From: Clostridia bacterium
GTDB lineage: Bacteria; Bacillota; Clostridia; Oscillospirales; CAG-272
Direction of reading: 5' to 3'
NCBI GenBank assembly: GCA_017501545.1
Contig: JAFVWS010000008.1
Span: forward strand, 1 to 64,000
DNA: 64,000 bases
The notes beneath the pieces were generated by a model. It had not been told where the DNA came from. It saw nothing but the letters and a program-made list of their open reading frames with translations, and did no database searches. A program made the position numbers and the translations under genes. Positions 14,232-22,861 of this stretch are shown here, piece by piece; within the stretch, counting starts at the first letter, position 1, and each line of letters starts with the position of its first letter.

Positions 14232-15893
14232 ATGAAAAGGTATTTAAAGAGTATTCATACAAGATATATGCTTACCTTTATGGCAATAATGATTGTAACA
14301 ATCTTAACCTTAGGTATCATAATTACGAATATCATTAGTAACTTTACCCTTGACTTAAAGCTCAAGGAAATGTATGAATCTAACGTTACCGCCTCCGCAT
14401 ATTTCAAGGTTGACGAGGAAAATGGTGAGCTTCCCGAGATTCAAGACGAAAATGGAAAGCTTTCACCAGCACTTGAGGACACCTTAAAAACTTTGTTTTT
14501 AATTTCACCACAAACAGGCGTTTTAATTTTTGACGGAGAGGGCAATTTGCTTCTTCACGCAACCAAAAATGAAAACGAAATTGTCAGTGCTTTTGAATAC
14601 GATAATGAAAAGCTTCCTGAAATAATAGAAAAGCAAGCTCTACCAACTGGAATTTTGAATCGTCTGAAAAATAACAATGCTATCTCAATGCAGGACTCCT
14701 GCGATGGCTACTTTGACAAAGAGGTTTATCTCTATGCCTCAGCTATAACTACGTATGTAGAGGTTTCAAGGGAGCCTGAAAGCGCAGAGGATGGCGAGAA
14801 AATAGTTACCTTATCACAAAAAAACGAGTCAAATTCCGACGCTGAATCAAGTGAGGATACAGAAAAAGAAGAGCCCCCAGTGTACGAAAAGAAGCTTCTT
14901 GGTGCTGTGGTTTGCTATGACCCAGGAGTTACAGAGCAGGACCAAATGGCAAAGGGAATGATGACAGCTATAATTTCAACACTTGTTTGGATTATGCTTG
15001 CTTCACTTGTTGCAATTTACGGTGTAAGCTACTATTCAATGAAGCCACTTCGTGAAATCGGACGCGCTGCAAAAAGCTTCTCACATGGTAAATTTAACGT
15101 ACGAGTAAAGGTTAGAGGCAATGACGAGCTTGCTGAGCTTGCTGATTCCTTTAACAAAATGGCAATCGCTATTGAGTCTAAGGACGAAATGCAGAAAAAC
15201 TTTCTATCAAACGTTTCTCACGACCTAAAGACCCCAATGACAACAATTGCTGGCTTTGTTGACGGTATACTTGATGGTGCAATCCCACCAGAAAAGCAGG
15301 AATATTACCTCAATATAATCAAAAATGAGGTTAAGCGCCTAAGCCGTCTTGTAACCTCGCTTCTTGATATTTCACGCTTACAGTCTGGTGAGCGCAAATT
15401 TGAGTTTAAGCAGTTTAATATTTGTGAGCTAACACGTCAAACCGTATTATCCTTCGAAAATCAGCTTGAAGAGAAAAAGCTCAATGTTGAGTTTGACACT
15501 GACGAGTTTGATATGATGGCATATGGCGATACTGATGCTATAAACCAAGTAATATACAATCTTTGCCACAATGCTATTAAATTCTCGTATAACGAGGGAC
15601 TTTATAAGGTTAGCATCAAGTATGTAGATGATAACAAGATAAAATTTACAATTCACAATGACGGAATTGGCATTTCAAGCGAGGAGCTTCCATTTGTGTT
15701 TGACCGTTTCTATAAGAGCGACAAGAGCAGAGGACTTGACAAAACAGGCACAGGCTTAGGACTCTTTATCACAAAGACCATTATTGATGCTCATTCTGAA
15801 ACGATCACAGCAAGCAGTGAATATGAAAAATGGTGTGAGTTCTCGTTTACACTCTCAACCACACCTAAAAGCCTACCAAAAGGAGAAGAATAA
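14232..15893 (+). CDS. membrane sensor histidine kinase with HAMP domain
   Basis: 553-residue two-component kinase. One helix is at about residues 12-35, an extracellular sensor region of roughly 200 residues follows (with a long acidic Ser/Glu insertion near 195-220), then a second helix at about 243-265. After these come HAMP (about 270-320), HisKA with phospho-acceptor His near residue 330 in SNVSHDLKTP, and an HATPase domain with N (NQVIYNLCHNAIKF), G1 (FTIHNDGIGIS) and G2 (KTGTGLGLFI) boxes. It follows ychF after 26 bp with a GGAGGAAAA site. The likely cognate regulator is at 12142-12846. The sensed signal is unknown. Confidence 0.93.
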   Translation: MKRYLKSIHTRYMLTFMAIMIVTILTLGIIITNIISNFTLDLKLKEMYESNVTASAYFKVDEENGELPEIQDENGKLSPALEDTLKTLFLISPQTGVLIFDGEGNLLLHATKNENEIVSAFEYDNEKLPEIIEKQALPTGILNRLKNNNAISMQDSCDGYFDKEVYLYASAITTYVEVSREPESAEDGEKIVTLSQKNESNSDAESSEDTEKEEPPVYEKKLLGAVVCYDPGVTEQDQMAKGMMTAIISTLVWIMLASLVAIYGVSYYSMKPLREIGRAAKSFSHGKFNVRVKVRGNDELAELADSFNKMAIAIESKDEMQKNFLSNVSHDLKTPMTTIAGFVDGILDGAIPPEKQEYYLNIIKNEVKRLSRLVTSLLDISRLQSGERKFEFKQFNICELTRQTVLSFENQLEEKKLNVEFDTDEFDMMAYGDTDAINQVIYNLCHNAIKFSYNEGLYKVSIKYVDDNKIKFTIHNDGIGISSEELPFVFDRFYKSDKSRGLDKTGTGLGLFITKTIIDAHSETITASSEYEKWCEFSFTLSTTPKSLPKGEE

Positions 15894-17014
15894 TGACGAT
15901 TGAATACGTTGCAACCTGCCTTTTTGGTCTTGAAGGACTTTTGGGAGAGGAAATTGATGATCTCGGCTACAAAAGGACCGAAACAATGGATGGAAGAATC
16001 AGCTTTATAGGTGACGAGACAGCCATTGCAAAAGCAAATATTTCTCTTCGCTTTGCCGAGAGGGTTTACATCAAAATAGGTGAGTTTTACGCTACTACCT
16101 TTGATGAGCTTTTTGAGGGAACTAAGAGGCTCGGCTGGCACGAATGGATTGGAAGAAATGATGCCTTCCCAGTGCGTGGTCACTCAATAAAAAGCACACT
16201 TTTTTCCGTTCCCGATTGCCAAAAAATAATCAAAAAGGCAATAGTATCAAGCCTTGGCGCAAAATATGGCGTTTCTTGGTTTGACGAAACGGAGATTAAG
16301 TACCAAATTGACTTTTTCATCTTTAAAAACAGATGCACCTTAATGATAGATACATCGGGCGTGCCACTTCATAAAAGAGGCTATCGACCAAGGTCAAACG
16401 AAGCACCAATAAGAGAAACCCTTGCATGCGCTATGGCAAAGCTTTCTCGCCCACGTGAGGATGTATTATTTTGGGATCCATTTTGTGGCTCGGGCACCAT
16501 AGCAATTGAGGCATCAATGCTTATGCTTAATATTGCACCGGGCTTGAATCGTGAGTTTTTGGCAGAGTCCTTTCCACATATAAATAAGCGCATATGGCAA
16601 ATGACAAGAGAAGAGGCAAGGTCGAAAATAATCAAGGACTCAGGCTTTGAGGCATATGCATCGGATATCGACCCTGAATGTGTTGAAATCGCGACTGAAA
16701 ACGCTAAAAATGCCGGTGTTTTAAGTAATATTAAGATATTTAAGCAGGATGCGCTAACAATAAAAACCGAGGGCAGACGTGGCACAATAGTGTGTAATCC
16801 ACCATACGGTGAAAGGCTCTTTACAATGAAGCAAACAGAGGAGCTTTATAGAAAAATGGGCAAGCACTTTGCAACCCTTGATAAATGGCAACAATATATA
16901 ATGACCAGCCACGAGGATTTTCAAACGCTATTTGCAAGGCGCGCAGACAAGGTAAGAAAGCTTTATAATGGTATGATTCCATGCTATTTTTACCAGTTTT
17001 TCAAAAATAAATGA
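15893..17014 (+). CDS. THUMP-domain class I RNA methyltransferase (RlmL/YpsC-like)
   Basis: SAM-dependent guanine-N2 methyltransferase type, probably acting on 23S rRNA. An N-terminal ferredoxin-like/THUMP region (about 1-160) is followed by a Rossmann methyltransferase domain with DPFCGSGTIAIEA (SAM loop, near residue 195), SDIDPE (acidic loop) and the catalytic NPPYGERL (near residue 303). The 373-residue length matches the single-domain YpsC form. Its ATG shares one base with the upstream kinase stop (TAATG) and an AGGAGAAG site lies within the kinase gene, so translation is coupled. Confidence 0.92.
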   Translation: MTIEYVATCLFGLEGLLGEEIDDLGYKRTETMDGRISFIGDETAIAKANISLRFAERVYIKIGEFYATTFDELFEGTKRLGWHEWIGRNDAFPVRGHSIKSTLFSVPDCQKIIKKAIVSSLGAKYGVSWFDETEIKYQIDFFIFKNRCTLMIDTSGVPLHKRGYRPRSNEAPIRETLACAMAKLSRPREDVLFWDPFCGSGTIAIEASMLMLNIAPGLNREFLAESFPHINKRIWQMTREEARSKIIKDSGFEAYASDIDPECVEIATENAKNAGVLSNIKIFKQDALTIKTEGRRGTIVCNPPYGERLFTMKQTEELYRKMGKHFATLDKWQQYIMTSHEDFQTLFARRADKVRKLYNGMIPCYFYQFFKNK

Positions 17015-17072
17015 GTAAAATAATAACCTCTTGACAATACTACTAAAAAGTATTCTAAAGAGGTTTTTATTT

Positions 17073-18482
17073 ATGGATTTTTCCTTTGATTTCGACGAAA
17101 ATGTTAGGCTGATAGATGAAAAGCTTCGTGTCGATGAAAGCTTTGATATCATAAAGCGCGAGATGGAAATAAGCTCTAAAAGAGTAGTAATGTATTATAT
17201 AGATGGCTTTGTTACAGCTGCCATTATGCAAAAGCTAATGATGCATCTAACCTCAGTAAAGGATTTTGGTGACAACACTGAGGGCTCAGCTATTAAGTTT
17301 GCAAAAACAAGCATACCAAGCGTCGAGGTTGACCCTGTTTTTGATGTTGATACGCTAATTACAATGGTGCTTTCTGGTTGCTCAGCAGTGCTTGCAGACG
17401 GCTTTGGAAATGGCGCGATTATCGTTGACGCACGCTCATATCCTGCAAGAGTCACTGAGGAGCCGGGGAATGATAGAGTAATGCGTGGGGCACGTGACGG
17501 CTTTGTTGAAACTTTGATATTTAATACAGCAATGATTAGAAGGCGCATTAGAGATACAAATTTAACTATGAAATATTTAAGCGTCGGAGAAAAATCAAAG
17601 ACTGATATTTCAGTAGTATATTTAAAGGAAAAGGCAGACCCTGTGCTTGTAAAAAGCATAGTAGAGAAGATACAAAAAATAAAAACTGACGCCTTGCCAA
17701 TGGGTCACCAAAGCCTTGTGGAGTGTCTTATAAAAAAGCCGTTTTTAAATCCATTTCCAAGGGTAAGATGTACTGAAAGACCAGACTGTGCCTGCGCCTC
17801 AATATTAGAGGGCAGTGTAATAGTCCTCTGTGATACCTCTCCTGAGGCAATTATACTCCCAACCTCTATATTTGATTTCTTGCAGGATACCGACGATTAC
17901 TATTTTACACCAGTTACAGGCACGTATTTAAGGCTTGTCCGACAGCTTGTATTTTGGGGCGCAGTGGTTTTGACTCCAGTATGGTATTATCTTGTTACAA
18001 ATCCACAGGTGGTGCCTGAGTGGCTATATTTTATAGTGCCAGAGGACACCGGTGCCGTCCCCATACTTTTACAGCTTCTACTCGTAGAATTTGTCGTTGA
18101 CGGCTTAAAGCTTGCATCACTAAACACCCCCAGCGTAATGTCAAACTCCTTTGGCGTTATCGGTGGACTCTTGCTTGGTGACTTTGCCGTTGAGGTAGGG
18201 TGGCTAAGCGCTGACGTTATATTCTATATGGCAATAGTATCAATGGCAAGCTTCACCCAGTCGAATTATGAGCTTGGATATGCCCTTAAATTCGTAAGAA
18301 TTATAACCCTTTGTTTAGTTGCACTGCTTGGCGCGTGGGGACTCTTAATAGGTGCGCTGATAGGCATAATTTTAGTTGTAAGCACAAGGACCGTAAACGG
18401 AAAACGCTCGTACCTGTATCCACTTTTCCCATTTAATCCAGTCGCTATGTCCAGACTTATTTTTCGTCGCCATAAGCATTAA
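17073..18482 (+). CDS. GerA/SpoVAF-family spore germination protein
   Basis: Inner-spore-membrane protein of the GerA subunit A family. The N-terminal half (to about residue 270) is soluble with the family's YYIDGFV and AVLADGFGNGAIIVDAR features; the C-terminal half carries about five helices (from LRLVRQLVFWGAVVL onward) and ends in FPFNPVAM. The overall form, length of 469 residues and lack of neighbouring gerB/gerC fit SpoVAF better than a nutrient receptor subunit, but this is inference. The frame continues upstream to a TTG; ATG 17073 is preferred because GAGG lies 9 bp before it and the product begins like its relatives. Confidence 0.85.
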   Translation: MDFSFDFDENVRLIDEKLRVDESFDIIKREMEISSKRVVMYYIDGFVTAAIMQKLMMHLTSVKDFGDNTEGSAIKFAKTSIPSVEVDPVFDVDTLITMVLSGCSAVLADGFGNGAIIVDARSYPARVTEEPGNDRVMRGARDGFVETLIFNTAMIRRRIRDTNLTMKYLSVGEKSKTDISVVYLKEKADPVLVKSIVEKIQKIKTDALPMGHQSLVECLIKKPFLNPFPRVRCTERPDCACASILEGSVIVLCDTSPEAIILPTSIFDFLQDTDDYYFTPVTGTYLRLVRQLVFWGAVVLTPVWYYLVTNPQVVPEWLYFIVPEDTGAVPILLQLLLVEFVVDGLKLASLNTPSVMSNSFGVIGGLLLGDFAVEVGWLSADVIFYMAIVSMASFTQSNYELGYALKFVRIITLCLVALLGAWGLLIGALIGIILVVSTRTVNGKRSYLYPLFPFNPVAMSRLIFRRHKH

Positions 18483-18485
18483 AAA

Positions 18486-18908
18486 AGCAAGCACCGAAAT
18501 GGGTGATGTTCTTAGCGGAGAATTTGAAAAATACCGCTAAGTGCGAGCATCGCATTTGACTAGTCAAATACTTTATGGGCTAAGCCCAAACCCATATACG
18601 TGAACCCCCAAAGCTCATTACATTCGTTTCGGGGAACCCCTACACAAGCAGAAAGAGAGAACAAAACGGGGTAATCCGTAATGTCCTCTCTTTTCTGTTA
18701 GTGAAGTTTTCGCTACCGCGAAAGTGAAGTTGCTATGCAGTGAAGTTTGTGCTACGCACAAGTGAAGTTAAGTTTGCTCGCTTTGCCGAAGGCAAAACTT
18801 CACTATCCGTAGGATAACTTCACTTACGTAGTAAACTTCACTTGCCCGTAAGGGCAAACTTAGTTATGCGTGTTCTCCGTTAAGGATAACACGCTAATGG
18901 TGCTTGCT
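18486..18908. repeat. 420-bp hairpin-rich intergenic element with terminal inverted repeats
   Basis: The ends are inverted copies (AGCAAGCACC at 18486-18495 and GGTGCTTGCT at 18899-18908). Just inside, TTCTTAGCGGAGAA and TTCTCCGTTAAGGA are an imperfect second inverted pair. Within lie a stem CTTAGCGG/CCGCTAAG (18511-18541), the palindrome TTTGACTAGTCAAA (18555-18568), GGGC/GCCC near 18578-18588, GGGGAACCCC (18631-18640), and GAAAGAGAG/CTCTCTTTTC (18651-18695). Then four direct GTGAAGTT units (18701, 18724, 18740, 18762) face three inverted AACTTCAC units (18796, 18816, 18834), with mini-hairpins between most units. No open frame of interest was found. It looks like a MITE-like or structured-RNA element between the germination gene and the convergent InlB-repeat gene. 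Confidence 0.75.
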
Positions 18909-18916
18909 CATTTTTA

Positions 18917-21091
18917 TTATTCAGGAGTATAATCAGGGTTTGTAACAAAAATCTCAACCTCAGAAATCTTATGTGTTTTTGGGTCGTTCCATTTATAGTC
19001 TTTAACCTTGATTTCAAGTCGTTTAACCTTCATTGGAGTTGTTGAATCATATACAACTACCTGATTGGCAGTTCCTCCTTCAGCACATGCATTAGCCTCT
19101 ACATCCTTTGCAAGAACAGCCTTGCCAGAGGCATCGTAGAATGTAAATGTTGAGTGCGTCCAGTTTCCTGCAACGTATGCGTATACCAAATAAACCTCAA
19201 TTTCCTCGGTGAATTCAATTGAAAGGGTTTCGCCAACATCACCATACCAGTCGTTGCCATCGTTGTAAATACCTGGGGTTATCTTGTCGCCATCGAAAAG
19301 GTTATAAACGAAATCCTTTCTCTTGCCACTTCCACCTGACTGGAATATGCCTTCAATCTTTTCCTCAGGCAAGAGCATAGTAGGATTGTTATTAGCGCTT
19401 ACCCATCTTGCATAAATGGTAATATCACCGGTTCTACCTTGCGTTGATTCAATCTTATTCTTAAAATCAGGGTCAGTGTACCAAGCAAAGGTTTTATATA
19501 CGCCAGCCGTTGCTTCTTGAAGAGTTACGTGTGTAAGAACGTCATATTCCTCAGCGTTAGGGTTATTTACGCCAACCTTTCCACCATAATTGTAAGTAAT
19601 CTTATACTTGCAAAGCGTCATCTTTGCGTAAACTATAATATCCTTTGGATTTTCAGGGTCAATAGTGATTTGTGTAACCTTGTTTTTGTAATCAAAATCA
19701 GAGTACCAGCCCTCAAAGGTATATCCAGCCTTTGAAATGTTAGGAATATTAAATGTTTCCTTTTTACTGCTTACGTCGTATGATGTCTTAACGTTGTTTA
19801 CAGTGATATTAAGGTCGTTTGCATAAATAATGTGATACTGCTTAAGCTGTAGCCTTGCAACAAGCACAATAGGCTCGATATAAGTGTCTGGGGTAAGCTC
19901 CGTAATAGGAGTGTTTGTACCCTCTATGAACCAGCCAGCAAACTCGTAGCCGTCACGCTCAAAGCTTGGGTCAAGGAACTTAAATGATGTTGTAATATCA
20001 TATTCAGTAATGTTGTTTATGTTGTTAACTACACCATTTTCAAGCTTATATTCAATTGGAAACCTGTTAATAGAGAAGCTTGCATATATCTTTTGTGGCT
20101 CAGATGTGCCAACCAAAAGAGAGGTAGCCCTTTTGGTGTATTCCTTGTCGTAGTACCAGCCATTAAAGGTATAGCCCTTCTTTACCGGGTCGGTAAAGTC
20201 AAAGCTGTCCTCAATGTTAAAGCTTGTTGGGTTTGTATGCTCATCTTCATTTACGCCATTATAAATAATTTCAAATCTTTCAAGCTCCCAGCCCGCAACA
20301 AGAGTAATATTACCAGTTATCCCCTCGGTGCTTGTGATAGGATTGCCATTATATGTCCAGCCTGTAAAGTCATAGTTCTTTCTTGTTGGGTCGGAAAAGG
20401 TAACCGTGTTCTTTACAGTATATTGAGTAGGGTTTCTGTTTTCTGCGTCAGGGCCTATATCATATGTAATGTCATACTTAATCGCTTCCCAGCAGGCATA
20501 AAGCGTTGTTAGCTTTGTCGCATCCATTTCATATTTAGCGCCGTCCTTGTAAATAGGCAAGCCGAGTGGGTCAAGAGACCAACCGGTAAACTTGTATCCA
20601 GCCCTTTCAAACCTGTTTGATGTAAGCCTTTTGCTTTCATCAGTTGGAATGGTAAGCATGGACATTTCGCCATCTCCACCATTTGGGTCAAAAACAATGG
20701 TATTGTTTGAAGCAAGCCAACGCGCAGTTACAATAACGTCACTCTTAAGTGGCGCTGGATACCATGGCTGATTACCACTATACCAGCCTACAAAAGAGTA
20801 TCCCTCGCGTTCAGGGTCCTTAGGCACGCTATGCATAGGAATAGCCTCACCGTATTCAACTACGAAAACTCGGTTAGGCATGCCGTTTTCACTTTTGAAC
20901 GTGATGGTACAGGTGTCAGGATGCTCCTCATCGTCAGTGTCGACCTCAGTGTCCGTATTTACATTGGAGTTTGTGCTTGTGTCTATATTTGTTTCAGTAT
21001 CTGTGTTTTCTGGTTCGTTACCACACGAAGCAACAAAAAACAAAACAACCATTAAAAACAAGCACGTAATAATGCAGGAATATCTTTTCAT
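18917..21091 (-). CDS. InlB B-repeat cell-surface lipoprotein
   Basis: 724-residue exported protein. The signal peptide ends in the lipobox VASCG (Cys near residue 23), followed by an Asp/Thr/Asn linker. Next come about seven tandem repeats of roughly 65-75 residues of the InlB B-repeat (Listeria-Bacteroides, Flg_new) type, each with an aromatic Y-x-I-x-Y opening, DP-xx-GY-x-F-x-GW and a closing YA/A-x-W/M. The last 150 residues form a beta-sandwich that looks like a discoidin/F5-8C-type carbohydrate-binding module. The start is supported by GGGAGGT and a consensus promoter. It probably acts as an adhesin or glycan-binding surface protein; the ligand is unknown. Confidence 0.85.
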   Translation of the reverse strand: MKRYSCIITCLFLMVVLFFVASCGNEPENTDTETNIDTSTNSNVNTDTEVDTDDEEHPDTCTITFKSENGMPNRVFVVEYGEAIPMHSVPKDPEREGYSFVGWYSGNQPWYPAPLKSDVIVTARWLASNNTIVFDPNGGDGEMSMLTIPTDESKRLTSNRFERAGYKFTGWSLDPLGLPIYKDGAKYEMDATKLTTLYACWEAIKYDITYDIGPDAENRNPTQYTVKNTVTFSDPTRKNYDFTGWTYNGNPITSTEGITGNITLVAGWELERFEIIYNGVNEDEHTNPTSFNIEDSFDFTDPVKKGYTFNGWYYDKEYTKRATSLLVGTSEPQKIYASFSINRFPIEYKLENGVVNNINNITEYDITTSFKFLDPSFERDGYEFAGWFIEGTNTPITELTPDTYIEPIVLVARLQLKQYHIIYANDLNITVNNVKTSYDVSSKKETFNIPNISKAGYTFEGWYSDFDYKNKVTQITIDPENPKDIIVYAKMTLCKYKITYNYGGKVGVNNPNAEEYDVLTHVTLQEATAGVYKTFAWYTDPDFKNKIESTQGRTGDITIYARWVSANNNPTMLLPEEKIEGIFQSGGSGKRKDFVYNLFDGDKITPGIYNDGNDWYGDVGETLSIEFTEEIEVYLVYAYVAGNWTHSTFTFYDASGKAVLAKDVEANACAEGGTANQVVVYDSTTPMKVKRLEIKVKDYKWNDPKTHKISEVEIFVTNPDYTPE

Positions 21092-21122
21092 TTTGACCTC
21101 CCAATTATATCTTTCTAATTAT

Positions 21123-21151
21123 ATTATACATATATTAGCTTATTTTGTCAA
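21123..21151 (-). promoter_or_regulatory. consensus sigma-A promoter of the InlB-repeat lipoprotein
   Basis: Minus strand TTGACA (21146-21151), 17-bp spacer, TATAAT (21123-21128). Confidence 0.85.
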
Positions 21152-21159
21152 CTAATTAA

Positions 21160-21188
21160 AAATAGGCACCAAAAAGATGCCTATTTAT
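21160..21188 (-). terminator. intrinsic terminator after ruvB
   Basis: The AAATAGGCA / TGCCTATTT stem (21160-21168 with 21178-21186), 6 bp past the ruvB stop, continues on the minus strand into T-rich DNA. It insulates the ruv operon from the next promoter. Confidence 0.8.
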
Positions 21189-21192
21189 TAAA

Positions 21193-22245
21193 TTATTCAC
21201 CAATTTTCAACTGAGTTGCGCCACCAATTCCAAAGGGAATTCCAAGGTGGTCGTATGCAAGACGTGTAACGCATCTACCCTTAGGTGTACGGCTTAAAAA
21301 TCCAATTTGCATAAGATAAGGCTCATAAACGTCCTCAATAGTAATAGATTCCTCGCCTATTGTAGCAGCTAAGGTTTCAAGACCAACAGGGCCACCACCA
21401 TAAAACTTAATAATGGTTTCAAGTAGCTTTCTGTCAATATTGTCAAGACCCAGGTCGTCAATTTCAAGTGCCTTAAGCGCCATCTTTGCAATTTCAATTG
21501 TGATTTTGCCGTCGCCCTTTACCTGCGCGTAGTCACGTACTCTTTTCAGAAGTCTGTTTGCAATACGTGGTGTGCCTCTTGACCTTGATGCAATTTCAAG
21601 CGCACCTAAATCGTCAATTTCAACCTCTAAAAGAGAAGCGCTACGCTTAATAATAGTAGCAAGCTCGTCTGCTGTATATAGCTCAAGACGAAGCAAAACG
21701 CCAAATCTGTCACGTAAAGGAGTAGTTAGCTGTCCTGCACGTGTTGTTGCACCAACTAAGGTAAATTTAGGAAGTGGAACTCTAATGCTACGTGCCGCAG
21801 GACCCTTACCGATAATAATATCGAGCACATAGTCCTCCATTGCAGGATAAAGTATTTCCTCAATAGAACGTGATAGGCGATGTATTTCGTCAATAAAAAG
21901 CACGTCTCCAGGGGCAAGGTTGGTTAGAATTGCCGCAAGGTCGCCCTGCTTTTCAATTGCAGGACCAGATGTAACTCTAAAGTTAACGCCCATCTCGTTT
22001 GCAATAATGCCAGAAAGGGTAGTCTTACCAAGACCAGGAGGGCCGTATAAAAGCACGTGGTCAAGTGCGTCACCTCTGCCCTTAGCAGCATCAATATACA
22101 CCTTTAGCATTTCCTTAACCTTTTCTTGACCTATATAATCCTCAAAGACCTTAGGACGTAGGCTAACCTCAACCTCAGTGTCCTCGCCAGTCATTTCAGT
22201 TGAAACTATTCTGTTTTCAAAATCAAATTCTGTCTCTTCAATCAT
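21193..22245 (-). CDS. ruvB: Holliday junction branch-migration helicase RuvB
   Basis: Hexameric AAA+ motor that drives branch migration with RuvA. It has Walker [10 protein letters not shown], Walker B IDEIHRL, sensor I GATTRAG, the arginine-finger stretch LRDRFG and a C-terminal winged-helix DNA-binding domain ending [13 protein letters not shown]. The 350-residue length is normal. It follows ruvA by 10 bp in the same direction. A slightly extended acidic N-terminus ([12 protein letters not shown]) precedes the [12 protein letters not shown] signature that opens the family's core. Confidence 0.98.
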   Translation of the reverse strand: MIEETEFDFENRIVSTEMTGEDTEVEVSLRPKVFEDYIGQEKVKEMLKVYIDAAKGRGDALDHVLLYGPPGLGKTTLSGIIANEMGVNFRVTSGPAIEKQGDLAAILTNLAPGDVLFIDEIHRLSRSIEEILYPAMEDYVLDIIIGKGPAARSIRVPLPKFTLVGATTRAGQLTTPLRDRFGVLLRLELYTADELATIIKRSASLLEVEIDDLGALEIASRSRGTPRIANRLLKRVRDYAQVKGDGKITIEIAKMALKALEIDDLGLDNIDRKLLETIIKFYGGGPVGLETLAATIGEESITIEDVYEPYLMQIGFLSRTPKGRCVTRLAYDHLGIPFGIGGATQLKIGE

Positions 22246-22255
22246 TTTTCAAACC

Positions 22256-22861
22256 TCACTTCATAAGCTTAGCAAGAGCTAACGGTATGATTTTTGCAAC
22301 GTCAAGCTTTGGGTCAATTCCCGCAAGCGCCCTTTGCGCCTCTGGACGAGAGTAGCCCAGCACAACAAGTGCATCAAGCGCCTCTGAAAGATTAGAGCCC
22401 TTAGCTACGCTTACACTTGCAACGGAAATTGCGTCGTCATTTGTGGTGAATGGAAGCTTAACAACCTTGTCCTTAAGCTCTAAAACAACGCGTGCAGCAG
22501 TCTTTGGACCAATTCCGCTTGCCTTAGCAATTGCCTTTACGTCCTCGCTGGAAATAGCCATGGTAAGTCTGTCTGGAGTAAGCAAGGAGAGAATAGCCAT
22601 TGCTGCCTTTGGGCCAACGCCCGAAACTGTAATAAGAAGCTTAAATGCGCTTAATTCCTCATTTGTTTTAAATCCAAAAAGCTCAACACCGTCCTCGCGT
22701 ACTTGAAGGTAGGTGAGTAGCTTTTGTCTTTCTCCAACGTGTCCAACAACAGCGGCATATGTGTTGTCGCTTACGTTTAGCTTGTAGCCAACACCAGCGC
22801 AGTCAATTACGCAAAAGCCAGGCTCACAATATTCTAATGTTCCGTTAACGTGATATATCAT
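22256..22861 (-). CDS. ruvA: Holliday junction DNA-binding protein RuvA
   Basis: Tetrameric junction-binding partner of RuvB. An N-terminal OB fold (MIYHVNGTLE..., to about residue 62), two helix-hairpin-helix motifs (ISVSGVGPKAAMAI-like and ASGIGPKTAARVVLELKDK) and the C-terminal three-helix domain (LVVLGYSRPEAQRAL) are visible. The frame extends 12 codons upstream, but ATG 22861 gives the conserved MIYHV start, 201 residues, with AAAAGGAAAA before it. That ATG overlaps the stop of the upstream YfhO gene as ATGA, so the two are translationally coupled, an unusual partner for ruvA. Confidence 0.97.
   Translation of the reverse strand: MIYHVNGTLEYCEPGFCVIDCAGVGYKLNVSDNTYAAVVGHVGERQKLLTYLQVREDGVELFGFKTNEELSAFKLLITVSGVGPKAAMAILSLLTPDRLTMAISSEDVKAIAKASGIGPKTAARVVLELKDKVVKLPFTTNDDAISVASVSVAKGSNLSEALDALVVLGYSRPEAQRALAGIDPKLDVAKIIPLALAKLMK

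Noticed and set aside
17031..17072. Earlier TTG start for the germination gene
   Set aside because: The TTG is in frame, but it is not preceded by a ribosome site, and the sequence there (TTGACA) looks like part of a promoter; ATG 17073 has GAGG before it.
16381..17659. Leftward open frames of 134 and 154 residues
   Set aside because: Both are antisense to well-recognised genes (the RNA methyltransferase and the germination protein) and have no start signals.
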